Source: Pyrocephalus nanus (Eukaryota; Chordata; Aves; Passeriformes; Tyrannidae). From it: a stretch of 64,000 nucleotides of DNA. Position numbers and translations under genes: made by a program. Of the stretch, positions 57,836 through 64,000 are shown one piece after another; the first letter of the stretch is position 1, and the number at the start of each line of letters is the position of its first letter. The DNA is taken from the NCBI GenBank assembly GCA_038380795.1, contig CM076261.1:34931866-34995865 (forward strand). Direction: 5' to 3'. The notes under the pieces are model-generated. The model saw only the letters and a program-made list of their open reading frames with translations. It was not told the origin of the DNA and ran no database searches.

Positions 57836-57884
57836 ATTTAAGGCCCCTTCCAACTCAAACCATTTTGTGATTCTGTGATACACA
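57836..57884 (+). mobile_element. CR1 LINE 3' tail
   Basis: TTAAGGCCCCTTCCAACTCA, AACCATTTTGTGATTCTGTG and ATA form the terminal CR1 block with its octamer-like tail. Only the last 50 bp are clear. Confidence 0.8.
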
Positions 57885-60800
57885 TTTCCTTTATAGAAGG
57901 CAGAGACTGAAGGTCTCATGGGGTTTTATAGGCCTCACTAGTCAAGAAACATGGCAGTCTTGCCAATCAGCACAACTTAGTTAACAAAGAAGTGCATTAT
58001 TCCTGTCAGGCTGTACTATGTAGACATTCCTTATCAGAAGGATTTCATTTGCTGTTGTTATTTGCAATTTCCTGCTTGTCTGGCACAGTGTTGGTGCAGA
58101 ATGGATTGTATAACCTAAAGGTATATAAACTCTGACCCATAGAGGGAGAATTCGTATCAGCAGTGGGACACACTGCTGCTGCTCTCTGTTCTCTCCTATA
58201 GCTGCAATAACACACTCCTGGTGTCCTGACCCCATCTAAGTTGTATTCCATTTTTTTTCTGCAACACCCACTGTTACCTTTGATGAAAAGGCAGTTTTCT
58301 GCAACATCAAAGTTACTGTTCCATGCAGAAGAATCTGTGAGACAAACCTTTGTGAAATGTATTACCCGAAGGAGGTATCATATTTAATAATATGTTTAGT
58401 CAAAAACACATACATACATGTATGTAAATTCCCTAAATGAGCTAGAAGAAAACAGTTTCTGATGAAGAAAACTGCAGTTAAAATAATTTTGTTTATAAAG
58501 ACATAATTTCTCTTACTGATCCAGTATGTACACTCAAACTTTAAGCAACTTTTAAATACCTGATCATGTGCTGGTGTGTTTTCAATTTTCTTTTTTTTTT
58601 TTTTTCTTTTGTGAGGGACAGAGGTGGGTAGGGGAAATGTTTCCTTGATTTGCATACAAAAATAATACAAAATACTTTAAACATTTTTGAAGTATAGCTC
58701 TAAGACCTTTGTGCAGATAATACATTTTCATAAGTGAAATGAATGCAAGTTGGGAAATTTCAAACAACATAGAAACAAAAATTAGTGAACATGTAGTCGA
58801 TTCTGCTAGTACACAGAAGGTATTGCCTTTTGTTTGGATTTAACCAGTGCTCTAAGTGGAAGCCCAAGCAGGTGAAAAGGTTAGCTTGGGGCTGTAAAGC
58901 TAGAGACCACACTTTGTTTACCTGGTTATCTAAAATGGCTGCTAAAGATATAAAGCTGATGAAAAAGACATAGTAAGTGGGCTAAATGCTAAGTGGAATT
59001 AATTTTTCAATAATACTGTGATATATCAGTGACTCAAGCTGGGTTATTAATTTTATTAAAATACGTATTTGTTACAGAAGAACAGACCCCTATCCAGGTC
59101 AGGTGTCATCAAGAAAAATGTTAATTGTCTGGAAAAAGTAGGAGGATCTGACTCAAAGCAAATAATTACAGACACAAGACCTCTTTAAATAAGAATGAGA
59201 ATGAAGATAAACATTAAATTTCATTAATAAGTGATAAATGACTTATGATTGATTTAGTTTTCACTGCACTCACATTTCAAAATGTCACATTTGCACTCAA
59301 ATAACCTTTCCAGGAATAATCTGTGCAGGATATATAAATATTTTGCTAAATGGTCTTATGCTTCACCAACTTCTCTCCATTTGCAATCCATTACTTTGTT
59401 CATATAAATGACAAATGGTTTACAATCTTTTTTAACAAAAGCAAAAAAAAGTCCTCTGTGTTTTATGATATGAAAATAAATTCTTGCTCTGATTTAATGC
59501 AAAATTTAATTAAACCAGAATAAAAAAAATATAGAATTTTGATTCTGAAATAGTTTTCAAGTGGATTTTTTATTTATTGTTCAGACCTTCTGACAAAGTT
59601 TTGATAGCTTGTTTTTTGTTCTTTGCTTTTGTGTTTTGTGGGGGGTTTTTTACCTGAAAGATAATAAAGAATTATTTGAAGGAAATAATAGGATTTAAAT
59701 GTAAAACTATGTCACAAAATACATTTAAGTAACTTCAAAAAAGCCTTTCAGCTCACATGCAAATTTCTCACCATCTTATGGTGACATGTCATTGAGAGGT
59801 CATAGAGTCATTTAGTTCTGTTTTTTTGACAATTTTTCAACATTGTGTTCCCTCAAACCTACAACATTCAGCACCACGGGGCACTAAATAATTATGTAGA
59901 ATTATGTACTGCACAGCGAGTGGAAAAACAGGAGAAAAACGTGCAAGGTAGTACACTATTTTTGTTTCTTCCTGTAATGCTCATTTGCTTGTTAGCAGCA
60001 AATCTGTCATTATACTTACAAAGAATTTTTAATGAGAAATTTTAAAAACAGCATTATTTATAACAGTATTATAACATCATATTTTCAGCTGTGACAGAAA
60101 TAAACCCATAGATTTTGAGAGAAAGAGAAAGCAAGCTAAGCAAAATGTTCTGCCTGCCCTTCAGGCCATTGCTAAAGTGGTGATGAAGCATTGCATTCTT
60201 TAAGGCCTATAAATTTTGTATTTCAGTATAGAGGTTATGAAGCAACACATTTAACTGTTCTTCTTGGCGAGCACCTTGAAGTGTTTTAAGGGAGGAATCA
60301 TGTTCCAGAGGAAAAATACATATACCTGAATTAATCACATGTAATTGTCCTACAATCATGGAAGAGAAAGATACTTCCTTGGTGTGATTGATTGCATCAT
60401 GAAGTAAAGAAGCAAATGAAACATGATGGAATGTGCCCTAGAGGTGTGGTTTTGATCCACTAACTGTAAAGAAAGATGGGATGATTAACTTAGGTGAGAG
60501 ACCAAAAATAAGGCAAGATGAGCTACAATCCTTTACCTTATGGCCTTTAAACTGTCCTCTCAATTAAAAAAATAAATAACTAACCAACCATGAACAACAA
60601 AAAAATCCTAATCTCCAAAGCCCAAGCAACATTTTTAACATGTGGTACCCTTAGAAAACAGAAAAAAACTAATTGTATAGCAATTTCTACTCTGTCTCCA
60701 GCTAAGTAATGATATTATTTGGGCTTAGGTGATATATGAGAAGGTGAATGTCCAAAATGGGGTATATCATACTAACAGGTGGATAAATACAGCAAAGTAG

Positions 60801-61423
60801 ATACCGTTATGATAGGAAGAAAGTTCTTATAATTAATGAAGAACTATCAAAACAAGAATATGGGTGGAAAAAATCAGCTACTGTTGCCTTTTAAGTGTGG
60901 AAGGCAGAGACTGTACTTTACTCCTAAAGATGAATATATCTTGTTTTAGCTTAAAAGTGAAGAAATATTGTTGACCTAAAGTGATTTCTTTATATAAATA
61001 ATATCTCTGTCAGCTCAGAATTTGGAGCCGTGTTAGCCTGCTTGCTCAGTAAAATGTTATTTATTTATTATTTATTAACTTATTAAATAATTACTGTTGA
61101 CACTAGAATGAAAAGAGGAATAATTAGTTATTACTGGTTCGGAGACATCATTAGAAGTATCTGGAATGAAGAAAAGCATCTATCTATTGCAGAACTAAGA
61201 ACCTGAAACAGAAAAACAGCACTATCTCATCCTCTCTGAAGATCATCATTCCTCAAGTAAGAATAGTTGCATATCATATCTTGAAGGTTTAGTGTCCTTC
61301 CCTTTGATCTCTTCTTATCTAAGATCAAATGACCAACTCCTGTTAAAAAAATTGGGAAAATATAATAAAAATACATGTAGATATCAGTCTGTAGTCATTA
61401 CATTAAAAATCAGTATTTGGACA
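57885..61423. other. AT-rich non-coding stretch
   Basis: No exon, RNA gene or recognised repeat. Short frames only; a T run lies near 58590-58605. Confidence 0.5.
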
Positions 61424-61690
61424 TGTAGTAGGTTGACCCTGGCTGGATGCCAGGTACTCACTACAGCTGTTCTCTCACTCCCCTCTGCAACTGGACAGAG
61501 GAGAGAAAAAAACAGCTAAGGGTTCATGAGTTGAGATGAGAGCTGGGAGAGGTCAATTACTGATTACCTTCAAGGGCAAATGAGACTCAGAGAGGGAATA
61601 GTACTTAAATTTACTACTAACAGGATCAGAGCAAAAGAGCGAAAAGTAAAATAATCTTAGAAACACCTTCCCTCCATCTCTCCTTCCTTC
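61424..61690. mobile_element. Decayed avian LTR-type repeat fragment
   Basis: AGGTTGACCCTGGCTGGATG, CCAGGTACTCACTACAGCTG, CTGGACAGAGGAGAGAAAA and GAGAGGTCAATTACTGATTA occur in the order of a repeat common in bird genomes that I believe is LTR-derived. I am not certain of its class or strand. Confidence 0.55.
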
Positions 61691-62167
61691 CATGTTCTCC
61701 TTGAGCTGTTTTCTAATAACATATATTCATATCTCGAGTAGTTAGAAGATATGCTGTGAAGAATTCCAGTACTTAAAAGAAGTACATTCTGTAATGCATT
61801 ATAAATGTCCAATGTGTTTTCTCTCCTCCTATTACCCTGAGCTCAGTGCTACTCCTATTCCCTCAGATGTGTTTGGCTTTCTCAAACTCTTTCACAAGGA
61901 CTCAAATCCTTCCTTCTTCTACAATCAGTATAAATTGCTGCTGGTTGTGAGCTCTTTGTGAAGGCTGGGTAAGTTGAAAGGTCGTTTCTCTTTAGAGGCA
62001 TGAATTAATTTTAGGGTTGCACTGAACAGTTACAAATAAAATGCTGAAGAATTTAATCTGTGTATTATGTATGTATAATAGGAATGAAATAGATAGAGAT
62101 TTTTAAAAGGTTTTTTGGGAATGTCTAAGGAAAAGAAGTTAAATGGGGAAGGGAACAGTTAAGACCT

Positions 62168-62562
62168 AAAATCACAGAATCACAGTCTCACAAAATGGGT
62201 AAGGTTGGAAGGGACCACAGTAAGTTGTCTAATCCAACCTCCCTTCTTAAGCAGGGTCATCCTGGAGCACCTTGCACAGAACTGCATCCAAAAGGGTCTT
62301 AAATATCTCCACTGAGGCAGTCCACAACCAGTCTGGGCAACCTGCTACTCACACAGTAAAGAAGTTCTTCATCATATTCAGGTGGAACTTCCTGTGCAGC
62401 AGTTTCTGCCTGTTGCCCCTATACTTTTGACTCGGCACCACTGAGAAGAGCCTGGCTCCTCCCTTTGACACCCTCCCTTCAGATACTTATACACATTAAG
62501 GGGGTCCCCTCTCCGTTGTCTCTCCTTGAGGCTGAACAGACCCATCTCTCTGCAGGTATGGC
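62168..62562 (-). mobile_element. CR1 LINE 3' fragment, about 390 bp
   Basis: It opens with the reversed tail AATCACAGAATCACAG and GGTTGGAAGGGACCACAG. The middle blocks are in order: CCAACCTCCCTTCTTAAGCA, AGAAGTTCTTCATCATATTC and CTTCCTGTGCAGCAGTTTCT. It runs to CTTGAGGCTGAACAGACCCA. It is better preserved than the other minus-strand fragments. Confidence 0.93.
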
Positions 62563-64000
62563 ATAGAATGTTATCTTCTGTCCTGGGAAAACGAATGAGA
62601 AATATGAGACATCTGATAATATCTGCTCATCTCAGCGTAGCTTTATATACCATATAGTGTAACAGAAATAAGGAGTGAGCTAGAGCTTATAAATCAATCT
62701 TTCTAAAGTGTTCTGAGGTAGTGACTTTCTCAATGGAGTCCCAAAATATTTTGAGATACAAAACCTGGGATTTTTTGGAGTACAATCCCCTGTATTTGCA
62801 ATTTCCAGTAGGATGACTATGAAACATATTGGAACAAAAGGTCTATGTAATTTATTAGAACAAAAGGTCTGTATACAAAGCTCCCTGCCTATTCATGGAT
62901 TACTGCAACCTGGACTGTGCTTCTAGGCTTGGTTTCTGTCTATTCAGCACCTGTCTGGGTTACTGCAAATTCTGAAAAATCCCCTTTTGATCTAGTTTTT
63001 CTGTCCCCACAGGGGCTGCAAGAGCAATGACTGCTTCCTGTAATTTTCAATGTGGAAATTTCTCCTCTGGTGCAAATTCATTGACTCCAAGGACATTTCT
63101 CCCACATCTACCTTCTTTAAGGAACAAAGCTCACAACAAGAAGCCAACACATAGAGGAGATACTGTTCAGCAGGCTGCTGTTGTGCATGCTAAGTCTGTT
63201 AAGGGTAAGAATTTCAATGAAACAGCTACATACATGATGGATGGTAGGGATTTATTGGAAATAAGTAAACACAAAACAGTCAGATATTAACATCAGGCCA
63301 AATCCTGTAGCATCACTGGTGAAAGCATGACTGAATGAGGCTGGAGAGCTAGGATCCAGCTATCATGGTACTATTATGGTCTGTTTTCTGTGCTGAAATT
63401 TGTGTGATGTGGATAGTATAGGTCTGAAAAAGTGATTTTAAAAAACATTTTTCAGGGGATGAAATCAGTTGTTGCGGTATTAACACAGAAATTTCACCTC
63501 AGAGTGTTTGGAAGTTTTGCCTGTGTAAGGCCAGGGAATTAATAATAGTGTAATGCAACTAGAGCATTGTAGAAAGGTTAAATATTTTTATTTTAGGCTC
63601 CAGCAAGCCCAGTATAACTAGGAAAATAATTCTACCAGACAGATAGGCTTGTCTGAAACTTATCCTCCTGCCAGTGGAACAGAAATATGGTCATGATGCT
63701 CTTCATAATATAATTAGTGAGGAACATTCAGTAAATTGCTGAAGAAATCTTCTGTCACAGTAGTGCATATTCAAGCTAATAAAACAGGTGGCATTTTGTC
63801 TATTTGCTGTGAGATATGAATGCAAGTAGAAAGACTGATGTAATATGGGCTAATATGCACAATTATAATGATTTTGCATACTGTACATTTGCTATAATTA
63901 CTTAGTAGCAGCACTGTGTGGTATCAGACCAGTGCTACCTTTTTATACTGGTTTGAGAAAGTTATTTTTTATTTTATTTTTTTTAATTGAGGCTAAAATA
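62563..64000. other. AT-rich non-coding stretch to the window end
   Basis: An 87-codon plus-strand frame (63027-63290) is unsupported. The last 40 bp are T-rich. No feature can be supported. Confidence 0.5.

Noticed and set aside
10675..64000. tRNA, snRNA or microRNA genes
   Set aside because: No A-box/B-box pair, cloverleaf or snRNA landmark was seen by eye. A covariance-model scan was not possible here.

Overview
The window is vertebrate, most probably passerine bird, DNA. The evidence is ten decayed fragments of the avian CR1 LINE, several bird-type retroviral LTRs, CpG-island promoters and GC-AG-bounded short exons. There are no bacterial operons or ribosome-binding sites, and the many long open frames in the first 10.7 kb follow from GC richness, not from dense coding.

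Layout. Positions 1-10674 are a GC-rich macrosatellite of 1,992-bp units in head-to-tail order: five complete copies and a sixth cut at its position 714. The copies differ at only about ten sites. Each unit carries roughly a dozen short hairpins with TAAG-like loops, often about 70-75 bp apart. It also carries a stretch (about 689-1259 of the unit) with two homologous exon-like modules bounded by splice-like signals. Positions 10675-32700 are AT-balanced non-coding DNA with CR1 tails, two solo-LTR candidates and a cluster of long G or C runs. A CpG island at 32750-33560 contains an exon I read as RAPGEF5 (Rap guanine-nucleotide exchange factor), plus strand. Positions 38.5-43.2 kb hold at least five phased minus-strand exons of one gene that I could not name; its product is charged and coiled-coil-like. 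Positions 44.0-46.2 kb hold a broken endogenous retrovirus on the minus strand (protease, start of reverse transcriptase, transmembrane envelope), next to a candidate terminal exon with its own poly(A) signal. A second CpG island at 47.6-49.6 kb has plus-strand exons and is a candidate bidirectional promoter. From 50 kb to the end the sequence is AT-rich, with CR1 and LTR relics and no supported gene.

Best leads. The macrosatellite is the least explained element: near-identical units, compensatory hairpin stems, many GTAAG motifs and an internally duplicated exon-like module. I cannot show that it encodes a protein; copies 2 and 5 have a stop in one of the two candidate frames. The RAPGEF5 exon differs from the mammalian sequence I remember at normally conserved positions and has no visible partner exon in the next 31 kb.

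Limits. Everything was read by eye. CR1 and LTR edges are approximate, family names are given only where a motif supports them, and gene names beyond RAPGEF5 are left empty.
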